A stretch of DNA of 64,000 nt from Leptospira perdikensis (GTDB lineage Bacteria; Spirochaetota; Leptospiria; Leptospirales; Leptospiraceae). Positions 36,532 through 46,545 of this stretch are shown piece by piece. Under the pieces are notes generated by a model. That model saw only the letters and a list, made by a program, of their open reading frames with translations. It did no database searches and was not told the origin of the DNA. The position numbers and the translations under genes are program-made. Location of the stretch: contig NZ_RQGA01000017.1 of NCBI RefSeq assembly GCF_004769575.1, positions 104,198-168,197 of the forward strand, in the 5' to 3' direction. The stretch's first letter is position 1; the number at the start of each line of letters is the position of its first letter.

Positions 36532-37002
36532 TTAGTCCTCTTCATCCTCATCTGAATCATCGTCATCATCAGAGTCGTCGTCGAAATCATCATCGTCTTC
36601 TTCGTCCTCGTCGTCGGAATCATCACCAAATTCGTCTTCGAAACCATCTTCAAGTTCTGGTTTACGAGCTTCTTCTTCTGGGATAAAATCTTCTTCGATA
36701 TCTTCTTCCGCATGAGGTGCAAAAGAAGCACCTGCTGTGGAAGTAACTCCCGCAAGTTTGTCTTTTTCTGCTTGGAGAAGGGCTTTTTCTTCAGAGGAAA
36801 GATATTTCCACTGAACCATATCATTTGTAAGTGCGTATAATGCCTGAACTGTTAGTTTACGGTTCTTTAATTTTTTAGGGAGAGTGATCTTTTCGATTTT
36901 ATCGATCGTGCTGAAACCGGCCACGCAAGTTTCGTATTTTTTTTCCCGGCAAAGTTCTATTAAGGATACGATATCGAAGTCTTCTTTATGCGATTGGCTC
37001 AT
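36532..37002 (-). CDS. RNA polymerase omega-like protein with polyacidic tail
   Basis: A 156-residue soluble protein. The first 75 residues (DIVSLIELCREKKYETCVAGF, then PKKLKNRKLTVQALYALTNDMVQW) follow the helix pattern of bacterial omega (the KPTVxAL segment in particular), so it may be the spirochaete omega subunit. The last 60 residues are almost all Asp and Glu, mixed with Ser. I call the omega assignment tentative; no other gene in the window encodes this subunit. It directly precedes the MptE-like gene. Confidence 0.5.
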   Translation of the reverse strand: MSQSHKEDFDIVSLIELCREKKYETCVAGFSTIDKIEKITLPKKLKNRKLTVQALYALTNDMVQWKYLSSEEKALLQAEKDKLAGVTSTAGASFAPHAEEDIEEDFIPEEEARKPELEDGFEDEFGDDSDDEDEEDDDDFDDDSDDDDDSDEDEED

Positions 37003-37150
37003 GTTTTGTTGATTCCCCGGAGGCAGTGAGTGGAATGTTAGACCAGCCTGAGGGGTGGGGGTCAGATGTCAAGGGAAAGTTCGAAAACGGACTTTACAGG
37101 CCTTCTTGTAGTCCAAACCATGGGAATGGAACGTCCAACATACGGGCTAT

Positions 37151-37732
37151 ATGAAAATTTCCCTCATCTCAATCGTTAGTTTATGTCTCATTAGTTGTGC
37201 CCCAGCAAAATCCTCCTATTTTGGAGAGGAGTCTTGGGTCGGGCTTACCGAAAGTGGTGCCGAAATTTCTTTTTCCAAACTCGAAAAGGAAGAAATCGCA
37301 CTCAATGTTTACTCCCCAGATTGTGTTCCTTGTTGGAAAGAAATTCCTGCACTGAATCTCCTCCATGCAGAAATTCAAAGTCAGTTTCCTTCGAAAGCTT
37401 TATACATGGTTGTGGATCCTTACCAAATTGTACCTGATATTACCGACGATCGACCGTTTGGTGAAGTATACAAGTTGGCAAAGGAAAGAATGGATATTGA
37501 AGTCAAAAATAGAAATATTCAAGTTCCCATAGTATTTATGAAAAAACCTTTCCACGTTAAAGAAGGGGGGCTAATCACTGGAACACCGGAGACGATGTTG
37601 TTTGTGACTAAACCTATGCGATTGTATTATAATTTTTTAGGATCGATTTCGGAACAGGCATCAGCAGATGTCATTCGAAAAGATGCTAAGTTCAATTTCT
37701 TTCGATATCAATTTGGAATGGAATCATTATGA
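37151..37732 (+). CDS. TlpA-like thioredoxin-fold lipoprotein
   Basis: A 193-residue protein with the lipobox CLISC (Cys16). The thioredoxin-like domain has the pair SPDCVPCWKEIPAL (Cys58/Cys61), the position of the redox-active CxxC in TlpA/ResA. It probably reduces or oxidises disulfides in the periplasm. The stop codon overlaps the start of the glutamine amidotransferase gene by 4 bases (ATGA). The next gene after that is secA. Confidence 0.82.
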   Translation: MKISLISIVSLCLISCAPAKSSYFGEESWVGLTESGAEISFSKLEKEEIALNVYSPDCVPCWKEIPALNLLHAEIQSQFPSKALYMVVDPYQIVPDITDDRPFGEVYKLAKERMDIEVKNRNIQVPIVFMKKPFHVKEGGLITGTPETMLFVTKPMRLYYNFLGSISEQASADVIRKDAKFNFFRYQFGMESL

Positions 37733-38418
37733 GAGCAGTATTCATAAGATTTATCGATTGTGAAGGTCCAGGGATTTTAGAACCCTTACTTCGCGAAGCA
37801 GGTTACAGGATTAGTTATCAAAATGCTTATGATAAACGGATCCATTTGATGCCTGAAATTCATTTGAATTTTGATTTGATAGTTATGTTAGGTGGTCCGC
37901 AGTCTGTTGCTGATCCTGCAGAACAAGAGTTTTTTAAACCGTATTATGATATTGTAAACAATGTTGTGGCACTACCAAACAAAAAACTCATCGGGATTTG
38001 TTTGGGTTCCCAAATCATTGCAAAGGCATTAGGTGCGAACGTTCGCCCTGGAACCAAAGGACCTGAAACGGGGTTTTCCGATTTGCAAGTTTTAAAACCA
38101 GAACATCCTATTTTTAAAGGAATAGAGAAAGAGTCGATCCTTGCTTTTCACCTTCATGAAGATATCTTTGATATCCCTGTAGGTGCAGAACATTTGCTCG
38201 CTAGTGAATATTATGCAAATCAGATGTTCGCATATAAAAACAAACTTTTTGCTTTTCAAACTCATTTAGAACCAACTTTAGAAATGTTAAATGTTTGGCA
38301 GTCGGTTCACAAAGAGTTTATCGCAAAAGGAACAGGTGATTTTTCTGAAATCGCAAGTAAACAGAAAGTAATGGCAGAAACTGCCAATACAATATTTCGA
38401 AATATTATAAATTTATAA
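37729..38418 (+). CDS. Class I glutamine amidotransferase
   Basis: A 229-residue stand-alone GATase1 domain. The nucleophile Cys91 lies in GICLGSQI, after the IVMLGGPQ oxyanion region, and the His-Glu pair is FQTHLEPT. All three catalytic residues are present. Members of this type often serve as GuaA-like or gamma-glutamyl hydrolases; the acceptor is unknown. Coupled to the preceding thioredoxin-fold lipoprotein and only 10 bases upstream of secA. Confidence 0.85.
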   Translation: MRAVFIRFIDCEGPGILEPLLREAGYRISYQNAYDKRIHLMPEIHLNFDLIVMLGGPQSVADPAEQEFFKPYYDIVNNVVALPNKKLIGICLGSQIIAKALGANVRPGTKGPETGFSDLQVLKPEHPIFKGIEKESILAFHLHEDIFDIPVGAEHLLASEYYANQMFAYKNKLFAFQTHLEPTLEMLNVWQSVHKEFIAKGTGDFSEIASKQKVMAETANTIFRNIINL

Positions 38419-38428
38419 CGGACTCGGT

Positions 38429-41185
38429 ATGTTTCAAAAAATATTAACAATTTTATTCGGCAGTAAATATGAAAGGGATTTAAAAAGATTAAATCCAATT
38501 GTAGAAGCTATTAATTCTTTTGAGTCCTCAATCAAAGCGATGGACGATGCAACCTTATCTGCACAAACTATAAAGTTTAAAGAAAGGTTGGCGGCTGGAG
38601 AAACTTTAGATGATGTTTTGCCGGAAGCGTTTGCTACGGTTCGTGAAGTGGCTTATCGAACTTTGGGTATGCGCCATTTTGATGTGCAGATGATGGGTGG
38701 TATTTCTTTACATTGGGGAAATATTTCTGAAATGAAAACTGGAGAAGGTAAAACATTAACTTCTACCTTGCCGATTTATTTAAATGCCCTTTCCGACGAT
38801 GGGGTTCATGTTGTAACAGTAAACGATTATTTGGCGAAGCGAGATGCGAATTGGATGCGCCCAGTGTTTGAGTTCCTAAAGGTTACGGTAGGTGTGATTC
38901 AACATGATATGGATCACGAAGAAAGAAAAGAAGCTTATAATTCAGACATCACTTACGGAACTAACAACGAGTTTGGATTTGATTATTTGCGTGATAACAT
39001 GGTGAGTTATAAAGAACATCGTGTACAAAGACAACATAACTTTGCAATTGTGGACGAGGTGGACTCGATTTTAGTAGATGAAGCAAGGACTCCTTTAATC
39101 ATTTCCGGCCCTGCGGAAGAATCTACAGACAAATATCTCAAAGTGAATAAAATTATCCCGAAACTTATTGAAGGGGAAGACTATGAAATTGATGAAAAAG
39201 CAAAAAATGTAATTTTGTCTGAAGTAGGTGTCCATCATGTGGAAGAGTTATTGGGTGTTGAAAACTTGTATCAAGCTGAAAACATTGAACTTGTTCATCA
39301 CGTACAACAAGCATTAAAGGCACATAAGATATTTTATAGAGATAAAGATTATGTAGTCCAAGACGGCGAAGTCATTATCGTTGATGAGTTCACCGGCCGT
39401 TTGATGAAGGGAAGGCGATATTCTGACGGATTACACCAGTCCTTAGAGGCAAAAGAAGGTGTGACTATTGCTCGCGAATCACAAACCTTAGCATCCATTA
39501 CTTTTCAAAACTATTTCCGTATTTATAAAAAGTTAGCAGGTATGACGGGAACTGCGGATACTGAAGCGGAAGAATTCAAAAAAATCTATAATTTAGATGT
39601 CATTGTGATTCCTTCCAATTTAAAGATCCAACGTCAAGATAACCCTGACCGTGTCTATAAAACAGAACGTGAAAAGTTTGATGCCGTCGTTAAAGACATT
39701 CAAGAGAAGGTTTCCAGAAAACAACCAGTGTTAGTTGGGACGATTTCGATTGAAAAATCTGAAGTATTATCCAAACTCTTAACTTCACATGGAATTGCGC
39801 ATAACGTTTTAAATGCAAAACAACATGAGAGAGAATCGGAAATTGTTGCTAATGCTGGTCGACCAGGAGCCATTACGATTGCTACCAACATGGCAGGTAG
39901 AGGAACAGATATTGTACTCGGTGGTGCACCTAAATATAAAGAAGATTTGGAAAAGTTGGATGAAGTTTCTGACTCCTTGGGTATCAAAGCCAAAGCGGAA
40001 ATCGAAATCATTTATAGTTTCCGGGAACATTTAATCAAACAAAAGTTTGAAGAAGCCGAATCTAAAATAACCGAGATCCGTAACGAGAGCGTTAAAAAAG
40101 AATGTAATAAAATTCTAACCGAAGCAAAAAAATGGAAAGTGGATCATGACTTTGTGATAGGTGCCGGTGGTTTGCATATCATTGGTTCAGAAAGACATGA
40201 GTCTCGTCGCATTGATAACCAACTTAGGGGACGTTCTGGTCGACAAGGGGATCCGGGGTCTTCTCGGTTTTATCTATCGTTACAAGATGATCTAATGCGA
40301 ATTTTTGGTTCAGATCGTATCGCTCGTATTATGGATACACTCAAGATGCCAGAAGGTCAAGAGTTGGAACATAGTATGGTATCCAATGCCATTGCCAGAG
40401 CTCAAAAACGTGTGGAAGGTCATAACTTTGATATCAGAAAACACTTGTTAGAGTATGATGATGTAATGAACCGTCAAAGGATTTACATCTATGGCATTCG
40501 TAATGAACTTTTAGATAAAGGAAACATGTCGCGAACCATCGTAGACTTTTTTGATGAAGTTGTTGAAAATCAAGTCATTGTTTATTGTGAAGGAAACAAT
40601 GTGGATGCTTGGGAGATGGACTCGCTGAATGAGTGGCTACATAGTTTAGGTATCAACGAAAATATTGATGCAAAACAATTCAAAAAAGAATCGAATCCAC
40701 AGCTTAAGATTTTTGAAATTGTATCAAAATTAGTCAAAGATTTGTATGAATTCAAAGTTTCTTCCATAGGAGAAGAGGTTTGGAGATCCATTGAAAGGAA
40801 TGTGTTTTTAGATATTTTGGACCATCGTTGGAAAGAACATCTTTACGCAATGGATCATTTGAAAGAAGGAATTTGGACTGTTGGATATGGTGAAAAAAAT
40901 CCTTTGATTGAATACAAATTACAAGGTTTTAAGATGTTCGATCAGTTGGTGGAAAGTCTTAAAAACGAAGTTGTTTCTTTCTTATTAAAAATTGAAGTCA
41001 CCGATTCAGATCGCAATCAAGATGAATCTTCACCAAAAGAATACAAAAAAATTGGTGAGGAGCAGAGAGCGGAAGTGGATATGTTTGGGAATGAAATTAA
41101 ATCCAACAAAACGAAACCTCAGGTATCTTCCACTACAAGTTCTGGTGGCGGATCAGAAAGAAAGTCTAGCCGCAGAAAGAAGTAA
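38429..41185 (+). CDS. secA: Preprotein translocase ATPase SecA
   Basis: A 918-residue translocation motor. Walker A is [11 protein letters not shown] (about residues 102-112), Walker B/DEVD is [16 protein letters not shown], motif VI is [13 protein letters not shown], with [12 protein letters not shown] before it. The two-helix finger and C-domain with the conserved [17 protein letters not shown] are present. The C-terminus ends in a Ser/Gly/Lys stretch and lacks the usual CxCx8CH zinc-binding tail that interacts with SecB. It is the last gene before a strong terminator. Confidence 0.98.
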   Translation: MFQKILTILFGSKYERDLKRLNPIVEAINSFESSIKAMDDATLSAQTIKFKERLAAGETLDDVLPEAFATVREVAYRTLGMRHFDVQMMGGISLHWGNISEMKTGEGKTLTSTLPIYLNALSDDGVHVVTVNDYLAKRDANWMRPVFEFLKVTVGVIQHDMDHEERKEAYNSDITYGTNNEFGFDYLRDNMVSYKEHRVQRQHNFAIVDEVDSILVDEARTPLIISGPAEESTDKYLKVNKIIPKLIEGEDYEIDEKAKNVILSEVGVHHVEELLGVENLYQAENIELVHHVQQALKAHKIFYRDKDYVVQDGEVIIVDEFTGRLMKGRRYSDGLHQSLEAKEGVTIARESQTLASITFQNYFRIYKKLAGMTGTADTEAEEFKKIYNLDVIVIPSNLKIQRQDNPDRVYKTEREKFDAVVKDIQEKVSRKQPVLVGTISIEKSEVLSKLLTSHGIAHNVLNAKQHERESEIVANAGRPGAITIATNMAGRGTDIVLGGAPKYKEDLEKLDEVSDSLGIKAKAEIEIIYSFREHLIKQKFEEAESKITEIRNESVKKECNKILTEAKKWKVDHDFVIGAGGLHIIGSERHESRRIDNQLRGRSGRQGDPGSSRFYLSLQDDLMRIFGSDRIARIMDTLKMPEGQELEHSMVSNAIARAQKRVEGHNFDIRKHLLEYDDVMNRQRIYIYGIRNELLDKGNMSRTIVDFFDEVVENQVIVYCEGNNVDAWEMDSLNEWLHSLGINENIDAKQFKKESNPQLKIFEIVSKLVKDLYEFKVSSIGEEVWRSIERNVFLDILDHRWKEHLYAMDHLKEGIWTVGYGEKNPLIEYKLQGFKMFDQLVESLKNEVVSFLLKIEVTDSDRNQDESSPKEYKKIGEEQRAEVDMFGNEIKSNKTKPQVSSTTSSGGGSERKSSRRKK

Positions 41186-41205
41186 TCAACTTACTTCTAT
41201 TTAGG

Positions 41206-41261
41206 AAAAAATCCAACTCTTACTTGAGAATTTTCTCTCATTGAAGGGAGTTGGATTTTTT
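41206..41261 (+). terminator. Rho-independent terminator of secA
   Basis: Perfect 14-bp stem, AAAAAATCCAACTC (41206-41219) with GAGTTGGATTTTTT (41248-41261), whose end is itself the T tract. The loop contains a second small stem (TGAGA with TCTCA). It lies between secA and the convergent lipoprotein gene and could also stop transcription from the other side. Confidence 0.85.
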
Positions 41262-41355
41262 AAATTTTAGTCCTCATTTGAATCCGAATCAGGAAAAAAA
41301 TATACATTCATTTTTAAGTTCGATTTTGTAGTTTCATTGATGGATTAGGATTCGT

Positions 41356-42213
41356 TCATTCAATAGACTTAGCAACCACACCGTCAATATCGGAGCCGTT
41401 ATCGTATGAATGAGGGTAAACATATCCTGATCCTGTATTGGGGTTGGTAACTGCCGATGCAGAAATCATTTTTATAAATTTGAAACCATTTGTTTGAATA
41501 TTAGAACGAGCAGTCGTATCGCAATTGGCACCAGGTCCTCCAACGATTAAATCATCAAGATTGAATCCATCACCGCCACCTAACAAAAATCCACTTCCTG
41601 TAGATGTAAACAATTCAGTTAAGGTAAATGGTTTAGTGGCCATATTATAAAGAACAGGCCGAAGACCACCAAATCCGGGCCAAGAAGAAATTTTATTACT
41701 ATCGGCTACAGATGAATTAAAGCCACTTAGATCAAATCCACAATAGTTGGTTCCATCGTAGGAAACTTGAACTACCATTGGATCAAAGGCATATCGATCA
41801 CTAGTTTCTGAAACTCTAAAAGGATTTTCATATACTATAAAATCAATTCCAGTAACGTTCTTTACTGTCTTTCCTGCCCAGGATAAAATAATGGTTGCTC
41901 CAGCTCCCGTTAAATTTAATGCATAAACATCCAAAGATCCTGAAAACTCTCCACCACCACAAATACCATTGATTGCTTTAGATGAGTTATTGAATCCACT
42001 CACGCTGGAATTAGCAGAGACAACTGTATTTGCAATAGGGATAGTAGTTGGTAAAGTTGTTGGTGGGCATGGACCCACAGAAGAAGAATTTGCAAGCGGT
42101 AGTGCTAGTAATGGTAATATGAGGTCATTAGTTTTTTCTTTCTCAGAACATTGCAAAAAAGTCAAAGTGATTAAGAACAAGAATAGTTTTGATTTTGTTA
42201 GGAACTGACCCAT
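41356..42213 (-). CDS. LIC_13355-like lipoprotein
   Basis: A 285-residue surface-type lipoprotein. Signal peptide with lipobox FLQC. The mature protein contains the pattern GIDFIVYENPF, seen in the LIC_13355 lipoprotein family and related cell-surface proteins, with Gly/Ser-rich loops and several Cys. Start at ATG 42213, with AGGAGA 7 bases before it; the longer frame is not needed. It lies 53 bases after the cobalamin-riboswitch-linked lipoprotein gene and is likely in the same transcript. Function unknown. Confidence 0.7.
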   Translation of the reverse strand: MGQFLTKSKLFLFLITLTFLQCSEKEKTNDLILPLLALPLANSSSVGPCPPTTLPTTIPIANTVVSANSSVSGFNNSSKAINGICGGGEFSGSLDVYALNLTGAGATIILSWAGKTVKNVTGIDFIVYENPFRVSETSDRYAFDPMVVQVSYDGTNYCGFDLSGFNSSVADSNKISSWPGFGGLRPVLYNMATKPFTLTELFTSTGSGFLLGGGDGFNLDDLIVGGPGANCDTTARSNIQTNGFKFIKMISASAVTNPNTGSGYVYPHSYDNGSDIDGVVAKSIE

Positions 42214-42266
42214 GAATTGTCTCCTATTTGCCTTTATCCAAGAGAATAAAGGCAAAAATTTTAATA

Positions 42267-42848
42267 TTAAAAAGTTTTAGTTAAGAAATTAAATGCAAAT
42301 GATCCATTGCAACCTGCAGCTTTGGGATTTGTTGTATAAACTGTTCCCGATGCTTTTCTTGAAGTTAGATCTGTCTTAGTTTCAGCTAATGTTGGTTTGC
42401 CGTTAAATACATCACAAATTAAAATTTCATTTTCAGCAGTAATCGTCCATATCAAGGCCGAAATGTTTGCACTGTTTTTTGGTTTGTAATAAAGCACCCG
42501 ATCTGTATTGCTAAATTCAACAATTTCTGCATTTACTCGATAGGTTGATGTTCCTGCACCATTTACATAATCAACGTACAAATATCCTGTTGTGGTTCCG
42601 AAATTGGATTGGATAGAAACGGTGTTGGAGCCAGGAGTACTACATGTTCCAGCAGAACAGCTAGCTTGAAAGTATGTACCTTTAATTTCAATTTGACCTG
42701 CTTCTTTTGCAGATGCCTCTGCTGTTTTCAATAACCCTAATACTAAATTATTGTCAGCTTCCGATTTGTCTACTTTGCCATTATCTGCACATGCAGTGAT
42801 AAAAAGTGTAGATAACATCACGAGTGTTAGTTTAAGTGAGGTTTTCAT
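42267..42848 (-). CDS. Small lipoprotein downstream of a cobalamin riboswitch
   Basis: A 193-residue lipoprotein (lipobox FITAC, Cys20). The mature domain is beta-rich with many Thr/Ser and two Cys pairs (CSAGTCST and the C-terminal ones). No family is recognised; similar size and character are known from HmuY-like or other haem-binding lipoproteins, but no axial motif is evident. AGGAG precedes the ATG by 8 bases. The nearest upstream regulatory element on the same strand is the cobalamin riboswitch at 43035-43195, so I infer expression when B12 is low. Confidence 0.65.
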   Translation of the reverse strand: MKTSLKLTLVMLSTLFITACADNGKVDKSEADNNLVLGLLKTAEASAKEAGQIEIKGTYFQASCSAGTCSTPGSNTVSIQSNFGTTTGYLYVDYVNGAGTSTYRVNAEIVEFSNTDRVLYYKPKNSANISALIWTITAENEILICDVFNGKPTLAETKTDLTSRKASGTVYTTNPKAAGCNGSFAFNFLTKTF

Positions 42849-42970
42849 TTAGATTCTCCTAAATCTTGATTTGAATTTAGGGGAACACGGACAGGAAATA
42901 GGTTTATCCAAGTCAAAAGACGAGAAATCTTAAAATCTATAGATAGATATGTAAGTAGTGTTTTTTCCAT
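42845..42970 (-). CDS. Possible 41-codon leader peptide
   Basis: An in-frame ORF starting at ATG 42970 after the riboswitch region and ending TGA at 42845-42847, which overlaps the ATG of the lipoprotein gene by 4 bases. It encodes MEKTLLTYLSIDF and on. A GGGG stretch 8 bases before the ATG lies in the 3' arm of a hairpin, GCCCCGAAG with CTTGGGGC (42976-42997), so its ribosome site could be masked. It may provide translational coupling. I regard this as suggestive only. Confidence 0.3.
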   Translation of the reverse strand: MEKTLLTYLSIDFKISRLLTWINLFPVRVPLNSNQDLGESK

Positions 42971-43034
42971 ACGGGTGCCCCAAGTTTACCTTCGGGGCCC
43001 CTTTACAAAATCTGTTGTTGGAACAGAAATGTGT

Positions 43035-43195
43035 AAGTGTGCAAAGTTCCCAATCCACGAGAAAAAATTGCGGGGAAGATCTGGCTTATCATCTAACATA
43101 GTTTATGCTATGTTGTATGCATCACAGTTGCGGGTCAGCACAGGACTTTCACCTGTTTCCTCCCTAAAGGTAATGTCACAGTCCCAACCTCGATA
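43035..43195 (-). promoter_or_regulatory. Cobalamin (adenosylcobalamin-type) riboswitch
   Basis: Read on the minus strand, the core matches the Rfam cobalamin aptamer: GGGAGGAAACAGGTGAAAGT, then CTGACCCGCAACTGTG (43122-43160), and the B12-box AAGCCAGATCTTCCCC at 43071-43087. A 7-bp hairpin AACATAG with CTATGTT lies between them. The aptamer starts 17 bases after the peroxidase stop codon and precedes the lipoprotein gene at 42848. A GC-rich hairpin without a T tract follows at about 42968-43005, so control is more likely translational than by termination. Confidence 0.88.
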
Positions 43196-43211
43196 TTTTT
43201 TGTCAATACAT

Positions 43212-44294
43212 TTAGTTTGTCTTTGTTTTGTCGGATAAGGTTTTTAGAAATGAAACAAGTAAATCAATTTCTGAATCACTAATGGACCGGTTCAGATTGT
43301 AAAGATTCATACGACGAACTGCCTCTTTGATTGTAGAAACACTACCGTCGTGAAAATAAGGTGCTGTTAATGTTACGTTTCGTAGAGGCGGAACCTTAAA
43401 GAAAAAATGATCAGTAGCGTTTCCCGTGAATTCAGACCTTCCTAAATCATTTGTATTGTAAGAGTGAGTCGTATCTAATTTTGCAAACTGAGATCCACCT
43501 AAGAGATTTTGACTGTGACAATTTGTACAACCCACATCTAAAAATATTTTTAATCCACTTAATTCATCAGTTTTTAATGCGAGAACGTTCGATTCTAAAA
43601 ATTCATCGAACCTGGATTTTGATACTAGGGATCTTTCAAATGCCACAAGTCCTAATCGGATTGCATGGATACTCGGAGTCGGAGATTCAGGGAAAGCATT
43701 GGCAAAAAACGAATTATAACTGGAGTCATTTTGGATTCGTGTTAATAATTCTGTTTCTGAAGATAAAGACATCTCTAGCGGATTTACAAAGGGATCAATG
43801 GCCTGTTCATACAATGTATTTCTTCGACCATCCCAAAAAATTATCGGTAAAAAACCAACGTTGAGAATTGTGGGAGTATTTCGTTTTCCGAGTTGTCCAA
43901 ATGTTCCTCTTGAGGTGGATTGCCTGTCCATACCTGCAGCATTACCATCGATCGGATGACAAGTGAGGCAAGATTGTACGTGATTAGAAGACAGTTTGTT
44001 ATCTCTAAAAAGTTTGTTTCCCAAGCTAATTAATGCTTGGTTATCTGATTCTGCTCCAGGAGCTGAATTTGGTAATATACCTATCTTTTCTTTAGCACTC
44101 CTTTGTAAATCGGTGATGTAAGAGTAATTTGAAATCAAAGATAAAGTAATCCAATTCATTATAGGTGAGTCATTTTCTTTTACAGTATCAGTGTAATTAC
44201 AGCTAGCAATAGTTAATTGAATTATGGAAAAAATGATTATATTTAATTGGAATTTTGAAAAAAAACGAAAGAAAGATGAGAACATAGAAACCAA
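43212..44294 (-). CDS. Di-haem cytochrome c peroxidase/MauG-type lipoprotein
   Basis: A 360-residue protein with two c-type haem motifs, CLTCH (109-113) and CTNCH (256-260), spaced as in bacterial cytochrome c peroxidase and MauG. Other family marks are GKRNTPTILNVGF, FFDGRRNTLYEQA-like FWDGRRNTLYEQAIDPF and VPPLRNVTLTAPYFHDGS before the distal end. It reduces hydrogen peroxide or oxidises a protein partner in the periplasm. The N-terminus ends IASC (Cys32) and looks like a lipoprotein signal. No cytochrome c partner is adjacent; the following element is the riboswitch. Confidence 0.88.
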   Translation of the reverse strand: MVSMFSSFFRFFSKFQLNIIIFSIIQLTIASCNYTDTVKENDSPIMNWITLSLISNYSYITDLQRSAKEKIGILPNSAPGAESDNQALISLGNKLFRDNKLSSNHVQSCLTCHPIDGNAAGMDRQSTSRGTFGQLGKRNTPTILNVGFLPIIFWDGRRNTLYEQAIDPFVNPLEMSLSSETELLTRIQNDSSYNSFFANAFPESPTPSIHAIRLGLVAFERSLVSKSRFDEFLESNVLALKTDELSGLKIFLDVGCTNCHSQNLLGGSQFAKLDTTHSYNTNDLGRSEFTGNATDHFFFKVPPLRNVTLTAPYFHDGSVSTIKEAVRRMNLYNLNRSISDSEIDLLVSFLKTLSDKTKTN

Positions 44295-44407
44295 ACAAGG
44301 AAAGGTCCCTTAATTCAGCAATCCTATTTTTAGATTTGGTTTTATGAATTTGTGGAAAATTTTATAATGTTTTGACTTGGAGTGTTTATCGCAAACGTCC
44401 CAATTCA

Positions 44408-46444
44408 CTATTGAGTATGAAAAGAGTTGGTTACCATTGCAATGGTTCCTGCAATTTCTCCAATTTTTTGACTCACTTGGTTTAAATCTTCTGAATTGTT
44501 AGCAAGTTCTTGCGCATTTCCTGACAAGGTATTGATTGTGTTCACCATATCTTCAGAAGCTTTTTTCTGCTCTCGACTTGAAAATTCAATAGTTTCCGCC
44601 ATTTCTTGTAAACCGTTTAGTTCGTTTGTAACATTGACCAAACTATTGGTTTGAGTTGTCATTTCTGCTTTTAAGTGGTCTACACCAACTTGCATTCTTT
44701 TCGATTGTTCAACAATTTCCCTGAGTGCATCTACAGTTTCATGGACATGGTTTGCTCCAATGTTCACCACAGAATTACTTTTATCAATGAGTCGTTTAAT
44801 ATTTTTAACAGAGGTTTGAGTTTTATCGGCTAGTTTGGATATTTCTTCGGCCACTACAGCAAAACCCATTCCTGCATCCCCTGCTCGAGCGGCTTCGATA
44901 CTTGCATTTAATGCGAGTAAGTTGGTTCTTTCTGAAATTTCTGTAATTAAATCGACAATTCCTGTGATTTCTTTTGTTACGGAACGAATTTCAGACATAG
45001 CCTGATTTGTGTTTTGAACTGAAACGTTCCCAAGATTGGCTAAGTCGGTCGAAGTGACGGATTGGTCTGTTAATTGTGATAATGCTTTCTCAATATTAAA
45101 AATAGATGTTTCTATCGTTTTCATTTCTTCCGTAATTTTTATAATGTTTTTTGTTTCATTTGTAATGAATTGAAACATTATTTCGAAAGAAGTTGTAAGT
45201 TCCTCCAAAGATGCAGCTGATTCTTCCGAAATAGAGGCTAAAGAAGAAGCATTATCTGAAACAGAAATGGCATCTTGTTTTAACTTATAGGAAACTTTTT
45301 CAGAATCACTCACCGATATTTTTAATTGGTTCATGATGTGATTGAGGTTTTTTAAAAAAAGATTAATAGAATTTGTGATTTTCCCAATTTCATTGGAACC
45401 AAAGTTCGGAAGAGTTTTAGTGAGGTCCGCCTCTCCACTCGATAATTCATTTACTTTCGAAAGTACTGTTATCAAAGGTTTGTTGATACTTCGAAAGATG
45501 AAAACAACAAACAGAGTAGAAATCAGTAATGAACTAAAAACCAAACAAATATTTATGTTTCTTTGGAAAGATAAATATTGGATTCGATCGTTGACAAGTT
45601 TCTCAAGAATTGTAATAGAACGATCTTGAATATTACCAGCTAATTGATTCCCTTTTTCTAACAATAAAAAAAGTTCTCCTGAGGATTTTGGTTTGATTTG
45701 AGAATGGAGAAAAGTTTTTTTTAATTCCTCTAAATAAACTTCGCAGGATTTTTTTGACTCTTCTATTGCAATTTGTAATTCCTCCACATAAGGAGACTGG
45801 TCTTCAATCGATTTAGTATATGATTTTTGAATCTCGGTGCACGTAGATTCAATCGAGTTAATTGAAATTAATGCTCTCGTGTAACTAACGCTAGAATATT
45901 GTGTTGTTTTGTTATTTAAATACTCTTCACGGATTACTTCATTCAAAATACCTATATTTTTCAGGATTTCCGGGACTCTGAAGAAGATGATCTCCATCTG
46001 ATAATAGGAATTCACTTCAGGATCCAAAATGAGATTAGAGAAGTCGCCAACCTTGAGTGCTAGTTCTTGTGTATCGTTTAAAAAATTTTTATAAGTAGAT
46101 TGGTCAAAATTTGTAATCCGACTGTATTGGTTCCAGACTGTAATTTCTTTAGTATCTAACTGTAAAAGTTCTGTTTCTTGGATTTTGTTTTTTGCTAATT
46201 CAAGGAGAGGTAATAAGTCTTTTGTATTTTCTTCTCCAATTTTGAATCGTTTCAATCCTTCCCGGTAAGTGAGATAAATCGGTTTGATTGTTTGGATTCC
46301 TGATTGTTCTTTTTTTGCAAATTCAATCGTTCCATTTAGAGACTGTACTAAAATAAGCAGAATGATGAATAGCGATACAATGAGCGGTATTGGCAGAAGT
46401 AAGAGTCGACTTTGGATAGAAAACTTAGAGAGAAATTTTGACAT
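44408..46444 (-). CDS. Methyl-accepting chemotaxis protein
   Basis: A 678-residue transmembrane chemoreceptor. A membrane helix at about 15-35, a helical periplasmic sensor region to about 295, a second membrane helix at 297-317, a HAMP domain and a cytoplasmic signalling domain with the conserved tip [38 protein letters not shown]. The sensor is all-helical (four-helix-bundle-like), and no dedicated ligand motif is visible. Methylation-site Glu/Gln pairs flank the tip. Monocistronic, with a long gap to the peroxidase gene. Confidence 0.93.
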   Translation of the reverse strand: MSKFLSKFSIQSRLLLLPIPLIVSLFIILLILVQSLNGTIEFAKKEQSGIQTIKPIYLTYREGLKRFKIGEENTKDLLPLLELAKNKIQETELLQLDTKEITVWNQYSRITNFDQSTYKNFLNDTQELALKVGDFSNLILDPEVNSYYQMEIIFFRVPEILKNIGILNEVIREEYLNNKTTQYSSVSYTRALISINSIESTCTEIQKSYTKSIEDQSPYVEELQIAIEESKKSCEVYLEELKKTFLHSQIKPKSSGELFLLLEKGNQLAGNIQDRSITILEKLVNDRIQYLSFQRNINICLVFSSLLISTLFVVFIFRSINKPLITVLSKVNELSSGEADLTKTLPNFGSNEIGKITNSINLFLKNLNHIMNQLKISVSDSEKVSYKLKQDAISVSDNASSLASISEESAASLEELTTSFEIMFQFITNETKNIIKITEEMKTIETSIFNIEKALSQLTDQSVTSTDLANLGNVSVQNTNQAMSEIRSVTKEITGIVDLITEISERTNLLALNASIEAARAGDAGMGFAVVAEEISKLADKTQTSVKNIKRLIDKSNSVVNIGANHVHETVDALREIVEQSKRMQVGVDHLKAEMTTQTNSLVNVTNELNGLQEMAETIEFSSREQKKASEDMVNTINTLSGNAQELANNSEDLNQVSQKIGEIAGTIAMVTNSFHTQ

Positions 46445-46545
46445 ATAAAATTGAATCCATATATAGATGTATGAAAAAAATCCGCTTACCTTCTAACGAT
46501 TATTGATATTCAATAAATCAATCATTTAATTTTATAGAGGAAAGA

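Noticed and set aside
36510..36824. Minus-strand ORF of 104 codons over the acidic gene
   Set aside because: It is a frame shadow of the Asp/Glu-codon repeats of the omega-like gene, giving a Lys/Met/Thr-rich nonsense product.
42968..43005. Intrinsic terminator as riboswitch expression platform
   Set aside because: The GC hairpin on the minus strand is followed by A-rich, not T-rich, sequence, so termination is not supported.
42975..43238. Plus-strand ORF of 87 codons across the riboswitch
   Set aside because: It is antisense to a conserved cobalamin aptamer and lacks a ribosome binding site; the structured RNA on the minus strand explains the sequence.
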